Shown: piece by piece, positions 41,909-51,266 of the stretch
Position numbering within the stretch: position 1 is the first letter of the stretch
How the letters are laid out: each line of letters opens with the position of its first letter
Assembly (NCBI RefSeq): GCF_007997225.1
Contig: NZ_VORM01000006.1
Coordinates: forward strand, 62,001 to 126,000
Reading direction: 5' to 3'
DNA length: 64,000 nt
Origin: Subsaximicrobium wynnwilliamsii
GTDB lineage: Bacteria; Bacteroidota; Bacteroidia; Flavobacteriales; Flavobacteriaceae
Notes under the pieces: model-generated
Told to the model about the DNA's origin: nothing
Databases searched by the model: none
Seen by the model: only the letters and a program-made list of their open reading frames with translations
Program-made: the position numbers and the translations under genes

Positions 41909-41940
41909 AAGAAACCTTTCCATTTTTGGAAAGGTTTCTT
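41909..41940 (-). terminator. Terminator of the S46 peptidase gene
   Basis: A perfect 13-base stem AAGAAACCTTTCC / GGAAAGGTTTCTT with a six-base loop, 20 bases beyond the stop. Confidence 0.85.
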
Positions 41941-41960
41941 CGATACAAAGTAATAGGTCC

Positions 41961-44048
41961 TTATTTTTTGGGATGTACTAAGGTCATCTCATCAATAAGA
42001 TGTTTTGCACCAGCATATTTATCGACTATAAACAGCACATAACGCAAATCGACCATAATGTTTCGGCAAATTTCTGGGTCGTAATAAATATCACTCATGG
42101 TGCCTTCCCAAACGCGGTCAAAGTTTAAACCTACCAAATTGCCTTCCGCATCTATAGCTGGGCTTCCAGAATTGCCACCTGTGGTATGATTAGTACCCAA
42201 AAAACAAATGGGAAGTTTTCCGTTTTCATCGGCATATTGACCGTAATCTTTGGCTTTGTATAAGTCGAGTAGCTTTTCTGGAACATCAAATTCATAATCT
42301 CCTGGAATGTATTTTTCAATAACGCCTTCCAAATAAGTCACAGGCTCATATTGCACTGCATCCCGAGGCGCGTAGCCATTCACTTTTCCGTAGGTCACAC
42401 GAAGTGTCCCGTTGGCATCTGGGAAATAACGCTCTTCGGGCATGACCTCCATTAGGGCTTTCATATATTGGGTTTCCAAAGTATTGATTTGCGTGTTGAT
42501 GCGTTGAAATTCTGGTTCCAGTGAATTGTAAAATTCGGCAATCATTGGCTTTGCATACTTGTAAGCCACATCATCATTCAGGTTTTTCAGCACAGTGGCC
42601 TTGTCGCCTTTTAATAATTTTAAGGCAGAATCCAAATCTGTAAACGCTGATTTTTTATAAATTCCAGAAGGTATATTTTTTGAATATAATGGCATGACTG
42701 CCTCGAAAACACCTTGATCTACCTTAGCGCTATAATTTTTGTGAATGCCTTTTAAAGTGTTTTCCATTTGAGATTTTGCGGTCTCGAACTTGTCTGGATC
42801 GGCCTGAAGGGCTTGCTCCATTTGATAGGCTCTAAAGGTCATTTGCATTAACTCATTGGTGCGCAAGAACACTTCGATAAAATTATTGCGTCGTACATTT
42901 ACCGATTCAAATTCACTATACAAACGCTCAAACTCTGGTAATAAATTCCCGTATTGTGCTTCCTTATTTTGTGCTTTTAATGCTTTTGTAAATTCACTTT
43001 CAAACTCACGTTTAATGGCCACGGCGCCACTTTTTTCGATCCCAAGATTTTCTCCAATCCATTTTTTCCATGCGTTGGCAATTCGGGCTTGCTTGGAGGC
43101 ATACTGAATTCTAATTTGATCATCGACTTTCATATTGGCATCAATCACTTTGAGTGCCGCTTCTCTAATAGCGATATTTGACGGATTTACTTTTTGCGTG
43201 ATCTGCTCAATAGCTACAGCGGGTAAATACTCACTGGTGCGACCCGGAAAGCCGAAAACCATAGTAAAATCGCCTTCTTCAATACCATCCAACGAGATGG
43301 GTAAAAAGTGTTTTGGCGTGTAAGGCACATTGTCTTTGCTATAGGTGGCAGGACGATTGTCTTTGTTGGCATAGATTCTAAACATCGAAAAATCGCCGGT
43401 ATGTCTTGGCCAAACCCAATTATCGGTATCGCTACCAAACTTTCCAATACTGCTTGGTGGCGCTCCAACTAATCGCACATCTTCAAAACGCTCGGTCACG
43501 AATAGATAATATTGATTCCCTTGGTAAAAAGGTCTGATTTTAAAGTCTTGCCAGTCTTCTTTGTTTAGCGCCTTGACAACGGCGTTTCTATTGATATCTA
43601 TTTTAGACTGTCTTTCCCGTGGTTCCAAATCATCGGTCACACCAGCCAACATGGCTTCGGTCACGTCTTCAATGCGCACGATGAATTCAACAAAAAGTCC
43701 TTCATTTGGGATTTCCTCTTCCATGGACATGGCCCAAAATCCGTCTTTCAAATAATCATTCTCTAAAGTGGAATGGGATTGGATTTGACTAAAACCGCAA
43801 TGATGATTGGTCAACAATAAGCCTTTGGGCGAAATCACTTCGCTAGTGCAGCCTCCATTGAAATGCCCAATCGCATCTTTAAGACTGGAATTATTGACGT
43901 CATAAATATCTTGCGCGGTCAACTTACTGCCCAAACTTTGCATTTCGTCTTCGTTCATCCCTTGCAGCAAGGATGGAATCCACATGCCACCTTGCTGTGC
44001 AGAAACCTGAACAACAATAAAAAAGAAAATTACCTTTAAAAACCTCAT
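41961..44048 (-). CDS. S46-family dipeptidyl-peptidase, DPP11 type
   Basis: This 695-residue secreted serine peptidase (signal peptide MRFLKVIFFFIVVQVSAQ) releases dipeptides from oligopeptide N-termini in the periplasm. The chymotrypsin-like domain has LLLTNHHCGF (catalytic His, residues 78-86) and TGGNSGSPAIDAEG with Ser627. Arg645 lies 18 residues after the catalytic serine (in GLNFDRVWEG), the position of Arg673 in P. gingivalis DPP11 (Ser655), which sets Asp/Glu preference; DPP7 has Gly there. A helical lid domain fills the middle. It stands alone with its own terminator. Confidence 0.92.
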   Translation of the reverse strand: MRFLKVIFFFIVVQVSAQQGGMWIPSLLQGMNEDEMQSLGSKLTAQDIYDVNNSSLKDAIGHFNGGCTSEVISPKGLLLTNHHCGFSQIQSHSTLENDYLKDGFWAMSMEEEIPNEGLFVEFIVRIEDVTEAMLAGVTDDLEPRERQSKIDINRNAVVKALNKEDWQDFKIRPFYQGNQYYLFVTERFEDVRLVGAPPSSIGKFGSDTDNWVWPRHTGDFSMFRIYANKDNRPATYSKDNVPYTPKHFLPISLDGIEEGDFTMVFGFPGRTSEYLPAVAIEQITQKVNPSNIAIREAALKVIDANMKVDDQIRIQYASKQARIANAWKKWIGENLGIEKSGAVAIKREFESEFTKALKAQNKEAQYGNLLPEFERLYSEFESVNVRRNNFIEVFLRTNELMQMTFRAYQMEQALQADPDKFETAKSQMENTLKGIHKNYSAKVDQGVFEAVMPLYSKNIPSGIYKKSAFTDLDSALKLLKGDKATVLKNLNDDVAYKYAKPMIAEFYNSLEPEFQRINTQINTLETQYMKALMEVMPEERYFPDANGTLRVTYGKVNGYAPRDAVQYEPVTYLEGVIEKYIPGDYEFDVPEKLLDLYKAKDYGQYADENGKLPICFLGTNHTTGGNSGSPAIDAEGNLVGLNFDRVWEGTMSDIYYDPEICRNIMVDLRYVLFIVDKYAGAKHLIDEMTLVHPKK

Positions 44049-44317
44049 CTCAGCGCGTTTTAAATTTTGATGACTGTAAATATAGAAATAACCGTAAACT
44101 TTTTTGGCTAATCTTGAATCTTAAAATGCTAAAAAAGACAGATTCAGAAAGTTCAAAGAACGCAATTTTGAAATTTGAATATATCCAACGTATTGCTTGA
44201 GATTTAAAATATCAGCCCAAATCTATAAGGAACTAAAGAATGCAAGGCCTATAAAAAATTTGTTAATCTTTAAATGGATTTTTCAGAAAAAGTCAAATAA
44301 AGCTTATCTTGGGAGTA

Positions 44318-44791
44318 ATGGCTATTTACGATGAACCCAAAATAATTGTTCCCAAATTCAATGAGGAGTCTGGCTTTTACACCACTAAGAAACGCTCCAA
44401 AATCATGGGCAAGATTCGTGGAAAAAACACCAAACCCGAATTGCTGTTTCGCAAAGCACTTTGGAAGAAAGGCATACGCTACCGCATCAATTCCAAGACC
44501 ATTATTGGAAGACCCGATGTGTCTATCAAAAAGTACAAGCTTGCCATTTTCATCGATGGCGAGTTTTGGCATGGCCACGATTGGGAAACCCGTAAAAACA
44601 GAATAAAAAGCAACCGTGGCTTTTGGATCCCAAAGATTGAACGCAACATGCAACGCGATCGTGAAGTCAATATGCGCTTAGAAGATTTGGACTATACCGT
44701 GTTTCGGTTTTGGGAGACTGAAATTAGAACCAATCTAAACACCTGCGTGAACGACGTGATGGTCTTTTTAGATACGGGTGGCTTCAACTGA
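44318..44791 (+). CDS. vsr: Very short patch repair-type endonuclease Vsr
   Basis: The 157-residue protein (ATG at 44318; a TTG at 44309 is possible) shows the Vsr pattern: KRSKIMGKIRGKNTKPELLF, YRINSKTIIGRPDVSIKKYK with the catalytic Asp, IFIDGEFWHGHDW and the C-terminal YTVFRFWETEIRTN. Vsr nicks DNA 5' of T:G mismatches that arise from deaminated 5-methylcytosine and normally accompanies a Dcm-type C5 methyltransferase. None is present within about 20 kb here, so the gene is an orphan or its partner is elsewhere. It may have arrived by transfer. Confidence 0.9.
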   Translation: MAIYDEPKIIVPKFNEESGFYTTKKRSKIMGKIRGKNTKPELLFRKALWKKGIRYRINSKTIIGRPDVSIKKYKLAIFIDGEFWHGHDWETRKNRIKSNRGFWIPKIERNMQRDREVNMRLEDLDYTVFRFWETEIRTNLNTCVNDVMVFLDTGGFN

Positions 44792-44894
44792 AAATGGAAG
44801 CTTCCTAGAAACCTATCTTAAACCGTTCATCGCTATTATGAATTTAAGCCCTTATTCTTCCGCAGAACCGTCCTTTTTCAATATCTTATGTTTT

Positions 44895-46037
44895 ATGAAT
44901 ATTTCAGCGAAATTAAATACCACAGAAGCATCTATCTTTTCGGTCATGAGCAACCTAGCGAATCAGCACGATGCTATAAATCTCTCACAGGGCTTTCCCG
45001 ATTTTAAGTGTGACCAAAACTTGATTGATGCAGTTTCCTTTGCAATGAACGCAGGTCACAACCAATATGCGCCTATGCCTGGCTTGATGGACCTGCGCGT
45101 GGCCATTGCCAAAAAATTTGATTTGCTTTATGGCACAAGTTACCATCCGGAATCGGAAATTACCATAACCTCAGGTGCAACCCAGGCCATTTACACCATC
45201 ATTTCCACCTTTGTAAAGCAAGACGACGAGGTGTTGATTTTCAAACCTGCCTACGATTGTTACGAGCCAAGTATCAAAATCAATGGCGGCAAACCCATTA
45301 GTATGGCGCTTAAAGCACCAGATTATAAGGTGTACTGGGATGAAGTGAAAAAAAGCATCAATCTCAAAACCAAAATGATCATTATCAATACACCGCACAA
45401 CCCTAGCGGTACATTGATGAGCAAAAGCGATATGTTGAAACTTCAGGAATTGACCAATGGTACCGACATTATTATTTTGAGCGATGAGGTTTATGAGCAT
45501 ATTGTGTTTGATGATGAGCAGCACCAGAGCGTTTGCAGGTTTCCGGAACTTAAAAAACGGAGCTTTATCACGGCCTCCTTCGGCAAGACTTTTCATGTCA
45601 CAGGTTGGAAAACCGGCTATTGCTGCGCGCCAAAAGCATTGATGCAGGCCTTTAGAAATGTGCACCAATTCAATGTGTTTTCGGTCAACCACCCCATGCA
45701 AAAAGGGATCGCAGATTACATGAAAGACCCAAATCGCTATTTGGAACTTCCTGAATTTTACCAGCAAAAACGGGATTTGTTTCTGGAACTCATCAAGGAT
45801 TCCAGATTTAAGTTCAGCCCTTCAAAAGGCACTTATTACCAACTCTTGGATTTTACAGACATCACTACGGAAAACGATTTGGAATTTGCCAAGCGTCTCA
45901 CTACGGAAAAAGGCATTGCTTCGATTCCGCTTTCGCCTTTCAACGATAATGCTAGAGATGACAAGGTGTTGCGTTTTTGTTTTGCAAAGACGGAAGATAC
46001 GCTTAAGAAAGCAGCCGACATCCTAAACCGAATCTAA
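44895..46037 (+). CDS. Methionine aminotransferase-like PLP enzyme (KAT/YbdL type)
   Basis: The ATG at 44895 gives 380 residues starting MNISAKLNTTEASIFSVMSN, matching YbdL/kynurenine aminotransferase-type class I enzymes; upstream in-frame ATGs add unrelated sequence. PLP-site motifs: NLSQGFPDF, GATQAIYTIIS, TPHNPSGTL, ILSDEVYEH and the Schiff-base lysine in TASFGKTFHVTGWKTGY. It transaminates methionine (also glutamine, aromatic amino acids) with 2-oxo acids. An omega-amidase gene three genes downstream would remove the ketoglutaramate formed when glutamine is the donor. Confidence 0.9.
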   Translation: MNISAKLNTTEASIFSVMSNLANQHDAINLSQGFPDFKCDQNLIDAVSFAMNAGHNQYAPMPGLMDLRVAIAKKFDLLYGTSYHPESEITITSGATQAIYTIISTFVKQDDEVLIFKPAYDCYEPSIKINGGKPISMALKAPDYKVYWDEVKKSINLKTKMIIINTPHNPSGTLMSKSDMLKLQELTNGTDIIILSDEVYEHIVFDDEQHQSVCRFPELKKRSFITASFGKTFHVTGWKTGYCCAPKALMQAFRNVHQFNVFSVNHPMQKGIADYMKDPNRYLELPEFYQQKRDLFLELIKDSRFKFSPSKGTYYQLLDFTDITTENDLEFAKRLTTEKGIASIPLSPFNDNARDDKVLRFCFAKTEDTLKKAADILNRI

Positions 46038-46135
46038 GGGAATTTATAATTTAGTGATTTCGAATGCATCAAGATTTTTAGGGAATTAATCAGGAAGTTC
46101 AGCACTATTGCGCTATATTCAAAACAAAAACCATT

Positions 46136-46666
46136 ATGAAAATACAACACATTTTAATGCCATTTCTAGTAGCACTTTTAGTAGCTTGTGGTAGCTCACA
46201 ACGCGTTATCACAGCCGATGGAAGTGTCTATCAAGTAAAAGGCAACAAAATCATGAATGCCGGTACTGATGTTTCTGAAACCCTTAGTGAGGACCAGAAA
46301 GCCAGTATTAAGACATTGGTGGCCGAGCAAAAAGAAGCAAAAGCTACCGCCGAGAAATTACAGGAAGAGTTAGAGGAAAAACAGGACCGTTTGAACGATG
46401 CTATAAAGGAGACCCAGAAAAAGCAGGAAGCCCTTATAGAAAAACAAGAAGCGCTAGATGAAAAATTGGAGGCTAAAGAGGAAGCCACCGCCGATTTTCT
46501 AAAAGCTAAAAAACGTCTTGCCGATAAAACCAAAAAGTATCAGCGTTTAAAAGATAAAGGTAAACTCTCGCCAAGAGATGATGAAAAGTGGCAAGAAAAA
46601 TTGAAGGATTATCAACAAGATATTGACGATGCGCAAGCTAAAATGGATGCCCTGAATAAAGATTAA
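46136..46666 (+). CDS. Coiled-coil lipoprotein, first of a related pair
   Basis: The 176-residue protein has a lipobox (LLVACG, Cys19), a small N-terminal module (GSVYQVKGNKIMNAGTDVSE) and a Lys/Glu-rich coiled coil from about residue 55 to the end. Its N-module and C-terminal KKYQRLKDKGKLSPRDDEKW match the next gene's SYTVKKSKIFLDGKEVS and SKYQKLKRKGKLAPNDDAKW, so the two are paralogs. It is probably anchored in a membrane facing the periplasm. No family was recognised. Confidence 0.75.
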   Translation: MKIQHILMPFLVALLVACGSSQRVITADGSVYQVKGNKIMNAGTDVSETLSEDQKASIKTLVAEQKEAKATAEKLQEELEEKQDRLNDAIKETQKKQEALIEKQEALDEKLEAKEEATADFLKAKKRLADKTKKYQRLKDKGKLSPRDDEKWQEKLKDYQQDIDDAQAKMDALNKD

Positions 46667-46671
46667 ACCTG

Positions 46672-47172
46672 ATGAAAAAACTTATAGCAATTTTAATGTT
46701 GTGTTTTATGGCACTCTCCATAAATGCCCAAACCGTCATTAGCAATGGCAAATCTTACACCGTTAAAAAGAGTAAAATCTTTCTTGACGGAAAAGAGGTT
46801 AGCACAACACTTTCCGAAGCAGATAAAATCGATATTTTAGGTCGGGCGAGCACTATTTCAGAAAAAATAGATGCAGATGTCAAAGCCAAACGCGAAGCGA
46901 AAGCCTTGGAAAAAGCGAATAAAAAAGCTGAGAAAGCTTTGAAAAAGGCTGAGAAAGCCCAAAAACAAGCTGAAAAGACTTTAAAACAAAATCAAAAAGC
47001 ACAGGATAAATTGATCAAAGCCTCAAGGAAGCTAAAAAATGCCGAATCAAAATATCAAAAACTGAAAAGAAAAGGTAAGCTTGCTCCTAACGATGACGCC
47101 AAATGGTTAAAGAAAATCGAGGGCATCAAAAAAGACATTACCAAAGCGCAACAACAATTAGAACGATCCTGA
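46672..47172 (+). CDS. Secreted coiled-coil protein, second of the pair
   Basis: The 166-residue protein has a type I signal peptide (MKKLIAILMLCFMALSINAQ) and lacks a lipid-anchor cysteine. A short module (VISNGKSYTVKKSKIFLDGK; STTLSEADKIDILG) is followed by an Ala/Lys heptad coiled coil (KANKKAEKALKKAEKAQKQA) and the shared KYQKLKRKGKLAPNDDAKW motif. It starts 5 bases after its lipoprotein paralog, so the two may form a heteromeric envelope filament or spacer; this is inference. The next gene starts 1 base after its stop. Confidence 0.75.
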   Translation: MKKLIAILMLCFMALSINAQTVISNGKSYTVKKSKIFLDGKEVSTTLSEADKIDILGRASTISEKIDADVKAKREAKALEKANKKAEKALKKAEKAQKQAEKTLKQNQKAQDKLIKASRKLKNAESKYQKLKRKGKLAPNDDAKWLKKIEGIKKDITKAQQQLERS

Positions 47173-47173
47173 T

Positions 47174-47950
47174 TTGAAAGATAAACTCAAAGTAGCAATC
47201 CTGCAAAGTGACCTGGTCTGGGAAAATGCCGATCAAAATCGCATTAATTTCAGCAATCAAATGACCTCCATTCTCGAGCCGGTTGACCTCATCATACTTC
47301 CTGAAATGTTTACAACGGGTTTCAGCATGAACCCCGAATCTATTTATGAAACCATGAATGGCAATACCGTGTCTTGGCTCCAAGAGCTGGCAATCCAGAA
47401 GGAAGCAGCCATCACGGGAAGCATCGTAATCAAAGAAAATGAGAACTATTACAACCGATTGTTGTTTGTGACACCAAACGGGCATATTGAACACTACGAC
47501 AAAAAACACACCTTTACTTTAGCTGGTGAAAACAAGGTCTACTCCGCAGGAAGCAAACTGCTTAGCATAGACTATTTAGGCTGGAAAATTAGACCTTTGG
47601 TATGTTACGACCTGCGTTTTCCTGTGTGGTCTCGAAATACCAATGAGTACGACATATTGATTTACGTTGCCAATTGGCCCAAAGTGAGAATTGCTGCATG
47701 GGATGCACTGCTAAAAGCACGTGCCATTGAAAATATGAGCTATTGTATTGGAGTGAATCGTGTTGGTTTGGATGGTAACAATCATGAATATTCGGGTCAT
47801 TCAGCAGTTTATGATGTTATGGGCGAGCGTATTGATTCTATTTCTGAAGAAAAAGAAATTGCTATTGTAACACTTGACAAAGACCATATCGCAACACAAC
47901 GTGCCAAATTGGGCTTTTTGAAGGATAGAGATTCTTTTACTTTAAGCTAA
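47174..47950 (+). CDS. Nitrilase-superfamily omega-amidase
   Basis: The 258-residue carbon-nitrogen hydrolase has the catalytic triad in LPEMFTTGFSMN (Glu), KKHTFTLAGENKVYSAG (Lys) and VCYDLRFPVWSR (Cys). It matches YafV/Nit2-like omega-amidases that convert 2-oxoglutaramate to 2-oxoglutarate. The start is a TTG at 47174, one base after the previous stop; the N-terminus then reads MKDKLKVAILQSDLVWENAD, as expected for the family, and no ATG fits. Its end overlaps the convergent lipoprotein gene by 14 bases. It is functionally linked to the aminotransferase upstream. Confidence 0.92.
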   Translation: MKDKLKVAILQSDLVWENADQNRINFSNQMTSILEPVDLIILPEMFTTGFSMNPESIYETMNGNTVSWLQELAIQKEAAITGSIVIKENENYYNRLLFVTPNGHIEHYDKKHTFTLAGENKVYSAGSKLLSIDYLGWKIRPLVCYDLRFPVWSRNTNEYDILIYVANWPKVRIAAWDALLKARAIENMSYCIGVNRVGLDGNNHEYSGHSAVYDVMGERIDSISEEKEIAIVTLDKDHIATQRAKLGFLKDRDSFTLS

Positions 47951-49544
47951 GCTCAACCACTTCATCAAAATTCGCCCTGGCTTCGTAAGTATAATCAAAA
48001 TAGATGATTTTTTCTGGTTGAAGATTTTTGAGAAAATTTCCCGTATCGAACTTTCCGTTTTCATTTGCATCCAAAACCACCCGAATAAAATATTTACCAG
48101 GATTGATGTTTCTGAAATCTACTTTAGAACCTTCCGTCAAATAGGAGCTTGCATAAACCTCAGCCTTGGCATTGACTATCTGCACAATCATGGGGTAGCT
48201 CACATTCCCTTGAATATTTAGCCTGAGGTTTCCATAGTCGGAAAATTTCTTGGTACTTGCCCTGAAATTTAAAGTGTCGTTGACGTTTCCGAAGAAATCC
48301 TCAAAGGCATTTGGCAAAATAGTGATGCTGTATTTATCTGCTTCCTGTTTATCAAATGACAGGTTGTAGGTGTTATCAATTTCAGAAAAAGACGTTGTAA
48401 AAGGCACGTTGAGGGAGTCCTTATCTAAAATACTGATTTGTTGCTCGTCAAATTTTACAAAGGGGATGGAGCCTCTAATCCCGTAAGCCTCAGTGAAATT
48501 CAAAACGCTGGATACACTTGGTGTAATTACCAAGGAATCTTTTTCAAGATCCCTAAACTTATGCGTTAAAGTATCGCGATAGACTTTGTTCCTAATCACA
48601 AACAAGGCCGAATCCATCTCAATTTTAGGCTTGTACCAATAAAACAAAGAATCGGCTTTAGGATCTTTGGTAATGCGCTGCTCCAGATCTTTTAAGGAAT
48701 CCCCCAGAATCTCGATTTCCATAGACTCGTAATCCCCTTCAAAACCAAAGGCAATTTTTTGACCAGCCACCTGTCTTGGGCGGTTGGCATTAAAATCTAA
48801 AGTTTCCTTGAACAATTTTATGGTGTAAAACGAATCGGTTGGCACTGTGATAAATCCTTCAGTAAAACCAATCTTATCTGTTTTTTGCTGGTACGTATTA
48901 TTTGGGGTTTCCTCTTTTAAAGCAATCAATTTGTATTGACCTGCCTTGATGTTATCGATACTAAAAATTGTTAAGCTATCTAAAGTGTTGGTAATATACT
49001 TAGGCTTTTGTTTGAAGACCAGAGAATCGGTATAGGTGGAATCGGCCTCATAGAGCATCACAGAGACAAAGGAATCTGGCATTCTATTTTCAGCGTCCAA
49101 AATAGTGCCTGAAACATAAAGCGAATCAATATAGTTGCCAGTTGAAAACACGTACCTGTAATAATCATAAGGGTTTTCCTCATTGTTATCTACGATACTC
49201 CGGCCAAAATTGAAAGCATAAGTGGTATTATCGTCTAAAGTATCGTTGATGGTAATTTGAATGTATTCACTGGCCGAACCCAATGGGGTTACCGTAGGTT
49301 CTGGATCCATTGGAGGTGATACGATCAATTGTTTTTGAAGGTCCTTAACTTTAACGTACTCATCAAAATAGATACGTATTTCTTTCTCTTTAAAATTGGT
49401 GGAGTAGTTCTCTGGAGAAGAATTAACGATTTTTGGAGCATCGATATCCTTTGGCCCACCATCTGGTGTCCCTCTACTTGCGCAGTTTATGGAAATAATG
49501 GCCATAAGGAGTAGTACAAAAAGTTGTATGACAATCTTGCGCAT
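47937..49544 (-). CDS. Ig-like (Big_5-type) domain lipoprotein
   Basis: The 535-residue lipoprotein (lipobox ISINCA, Cys21) has an N-terminal Big_5-like Ig domain at about 35-135 (APKIVNSSPENYSTNFKEKE; IRIYFDEYVKVKD; SPPMDPEPTV), then a chain of beta-sandwich modules including VSGTILDAENRMPDSFVSVM and a closing EF-hand-like DANENGKFDTGNF. This architecture is common and conserved in Flavobacteriia, but its role is unknown. It probably sits in the outer membrane facing the periplasm or surface. Its 3' end overlaps the omega-amidase tail. Confidence 0.82.
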   Translation of the reverse strand: MRKIVIQLFVLLLMAIISINCASRGTPDGGPKDIDAPKIVNSSPENYSTNFKEKEIRIYFDEYVKVKDLQKQLIVSPPMDPEPTVTPLGSASEYIQITINDTLDDNTTYAFNFGRSIVDNNEENPYDYYRYVFSTGNYIDSLYVSGTILDAENRMPDSFVSVMLYEADSTYTDSLVFKQKPKYITNTLDSLTIFSIDNIKAGQYKLIALKEETPNNTYQQKTDKIGFTEGFITVPTDSFYTIKLFKETLDFNANRPRQVAGQKIAFGFEGDYESMEIEILGDSLKDLEQRITKDPKADSLFYWYKPKIEMDSALFVIRNKVYRDTLTHKFRDLEKDSLVITPSVSSVLNFTEAYGIRGSIPFVKFDEQQISILDKDSLNVPFTTSFSEIDNTYNLSFDKQEADKYSITILPNAFEDFFGNVNDTLNFRASTKKFSDYGNLRLNIQGNVSYPMIVQIVNAKAEVYASSYLTEGSKVDFRNINPGKYFIRVVLDANENGKFDTGNFLKNLQPEKIIYFDYTYEARANFDEVVELSLK

Positions 49545-49631
49545 GGGTGCTCTTAAATTTTAACAAATAAACGACTAATTTGCAGGAATCTCAAAAGAAT
49601 TAACTTGCTTTTGACAGCTTAAATACAGGTC

Positions 49632-50312
49632 TCAATCGGTAATGGCCATTACCGCCAAGCTTAAGCGAACGCCTTTGATCTTTAGCAACTCATTGGCACA
49701 GGCTTCAATTGTAGCGCCCGTTGTGATAATATCATCAACCAATAAAATATGTTTTTGCGCCAAGTACTCCTGATTTTGAATCGCAAAATTGGCATCAATC
49801 GCGCTGCCTCTTTTGAGTCGATCTTTAAAGACCTGGGTCTTGGTATTTGTGATTTTGATCAAACTTTGATCCTCATAGCCGGCATTCAAAGCCAATGCCA
49901 ATGCCTTCCCGAATTTTTCGACTTGATTGTACCCGCGCTTTTTTAATTTTGATTTGTGTAAGGGTACAGGGACAACGATTTCAACAGCGCTGTACTCTTT
50001 AAGATGTTTTAACTCCTCCCCCAACCATAAACCTAAAATATGGCCAATTTGCTCGTGGCCTCTATATTTTAGATTGTGCATTAATTGTTGTACGATGCCT
50101 TTTTTTGAAAAATGAAGTAAGGCCGTGGCGTTTATTAATTTCACACGGCCATAGAGTACTTTATGCACTGCATTTTCATGATCCCCATGAAAATTGGTCA
50201 AAGGCAAATCATGCCTACATTGCGTACACATATGCAGCTCATTGTCTGACAAGATGTTACTACAAGCATAGCAAACCTTCGGAAAAAACAAGTTCAACAA
50301 ATTATTTAACAT
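49632..50312 (-). CDS. comF: ComF-family phosphoribosyltransferase-like protein
   Basis: The 226-residue protein has an N-terminal zinc ribbon (VCYACSNIL and HMCTQCRHD) and a C-terminal type I phosphoribosyltransferase domain with the PRPP loop HILLVDDIITTGATIEACA and the KKRGYNQVEKFGKALA region. ComF is needed for DNA uptake in competent bacteria and may act with PriA at incoming DNA. No other competence gene is nearby. Confidence 0.93.
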   Translation of the reverse strand: MLNNLLNLFFPKVCYACSNILSDNELHMCTQCRHDLPLTNFHGDHENAVHKVLYGRVKLINATALLHFSKKGIVQQLMHNLKYRGHEQIGHILGLWLGEELKHLKEYSAVEIVVPVPLHKSKLKKRGYNQVEKFGKALALALNAGYEDQSLIKITNTKTQVFKDRLKRGSAIDANFAIQNQEYLAQKHILLVDDIITTGATIEACANELLKIKGVRLSLAVMAITD

Positions 50313-50381
50313 CTCAACGATTAAAATGAACAGTCCGCAACTTATTATCTAGTTTCGCAACCTATTTCACACCAATTAATA

Positions 50382-51266
50382 ATGATAGTTAACCCTCAAT
50401 TTTTTAACTACAGATTAATTATTGGTTCTTTAATTATTGCAGTTGCGGTATTGACCGTATTTAGTTTTACGAGTTACCAATCCATTTCAGCGCAACAGCA
50501 ATTTATAGAACAAGAAAAAAACCTAATTGCAGGCGAATTATCTCAAATGATAGATCGCTACGATGATGTTTCCCTTTCAAATAATCTAATCGCTTCCAAT
50601 TTGGCACTTGCAAAAGCAAAAGCCAAGACCACATTGGATTCTCTCAAAATGTTGCGCAGCGATTTAAGTACGCTCGCCAACTTTAGACAGCAACTCTCCC
50701 ATTTAAGATTTAAAAATAAGTCTTTATTTGCCAGTTTAGATTCCGTAGAGCAAAAAAATGAAGAATTAGAAAAAGAAAAGCGACTCGCATACAGCAGCTT
50801 AGATCAAAAGAACCATACAATTTCATATTTAAAAAATAAGAATGAAAATTTGAGCAAGGTTTTGGAAAAAGGCGCTTTAATGACCGCAAATTCCTTTAAA
50901 GCCAATGGGTTCCAAAACATCTTCGGAAACAGGAAGGTCTCAACCAAAGCGAAACAAGTGAATAGTTTTAACGTTTGTTTTACGCTTGCTGAAAATGCTC
51001 TAACCACCAAAGGCTTAAAAAACATCTACATCCAAATCCTGAACCCAAAAAATAATGTCATCGCCGATAAAGGCGTGGTCAAATTCGGCCAGCACTCGCT
51101 CATTTACAGCCAAAAAGAAGCCGTTTACTACAACAATAAGGTGTTGGAGCTATGTATTGACGTAGCGGCCGAAAACAATGAGCAACCCCTTTTGGAAGGC
51201 ACTTACAACATCTCGGTTTTTCAGGACCATCGCAAATTGGGGAACGCACAAGTTGATTTGAAGTAG
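50382..51266 (+). CDS. Membrane-anchored coiled-coil protein, unknown function
   Basis: The 294-residue protein has one N-terminal transmembrane helix (LIIGSLIIAVAVLTVFSFTS) and a periplasmic coiled coil at about 35-165 (EQKNEELEKEKRLAYSSLDQ). A C-terminal beta-rich domain follows (VNSFNVCFTLAENAL; KNIYIQILNPKNNVIADKGV; EGTYNISVFQDHRKLGNAQV). I infer a scaffold in the envelope. Its last ~60 bases plus ~40 bases of flank are repeated in decayed form at 52072-52172, beyond the toxin-antitoxin genes. Confidence 0.8.
   Translation: MIVNPQFFNYRLIIGSLIIAVAVLTVFSFTSYQSISAQQQFIEQEKNLIAGELSQMIDRYDDVSLSNNLIASNLALAKAKAKTTLDSLKMLRSDLSTLANFRQQLSHLRFKNKSLFASLDSVEQKNEELEKEKRLAYSSLDQKNHTISYLKNKNENLSKVLEKGALMTANSFKANGFQNIFGNRKVSTKAKQVNSFNVCFTLAENALTTKGLKNIYIQILNPKNNVIADKGVVKFGQHSLIYSQKEAVYYNNKVLELCIDVAAENNEQPLLEGTYNISVFQDHRKLGNAQVDLK

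Noticed and set aside
41246-41960. Integron attC-like sites
   Set aside because: GTTGGTG/CACCAAC hairpins recall attC palindromes, but the RYYYAAC/GTTRRRY core order and the cassette structure are absent and no integrase is seen.
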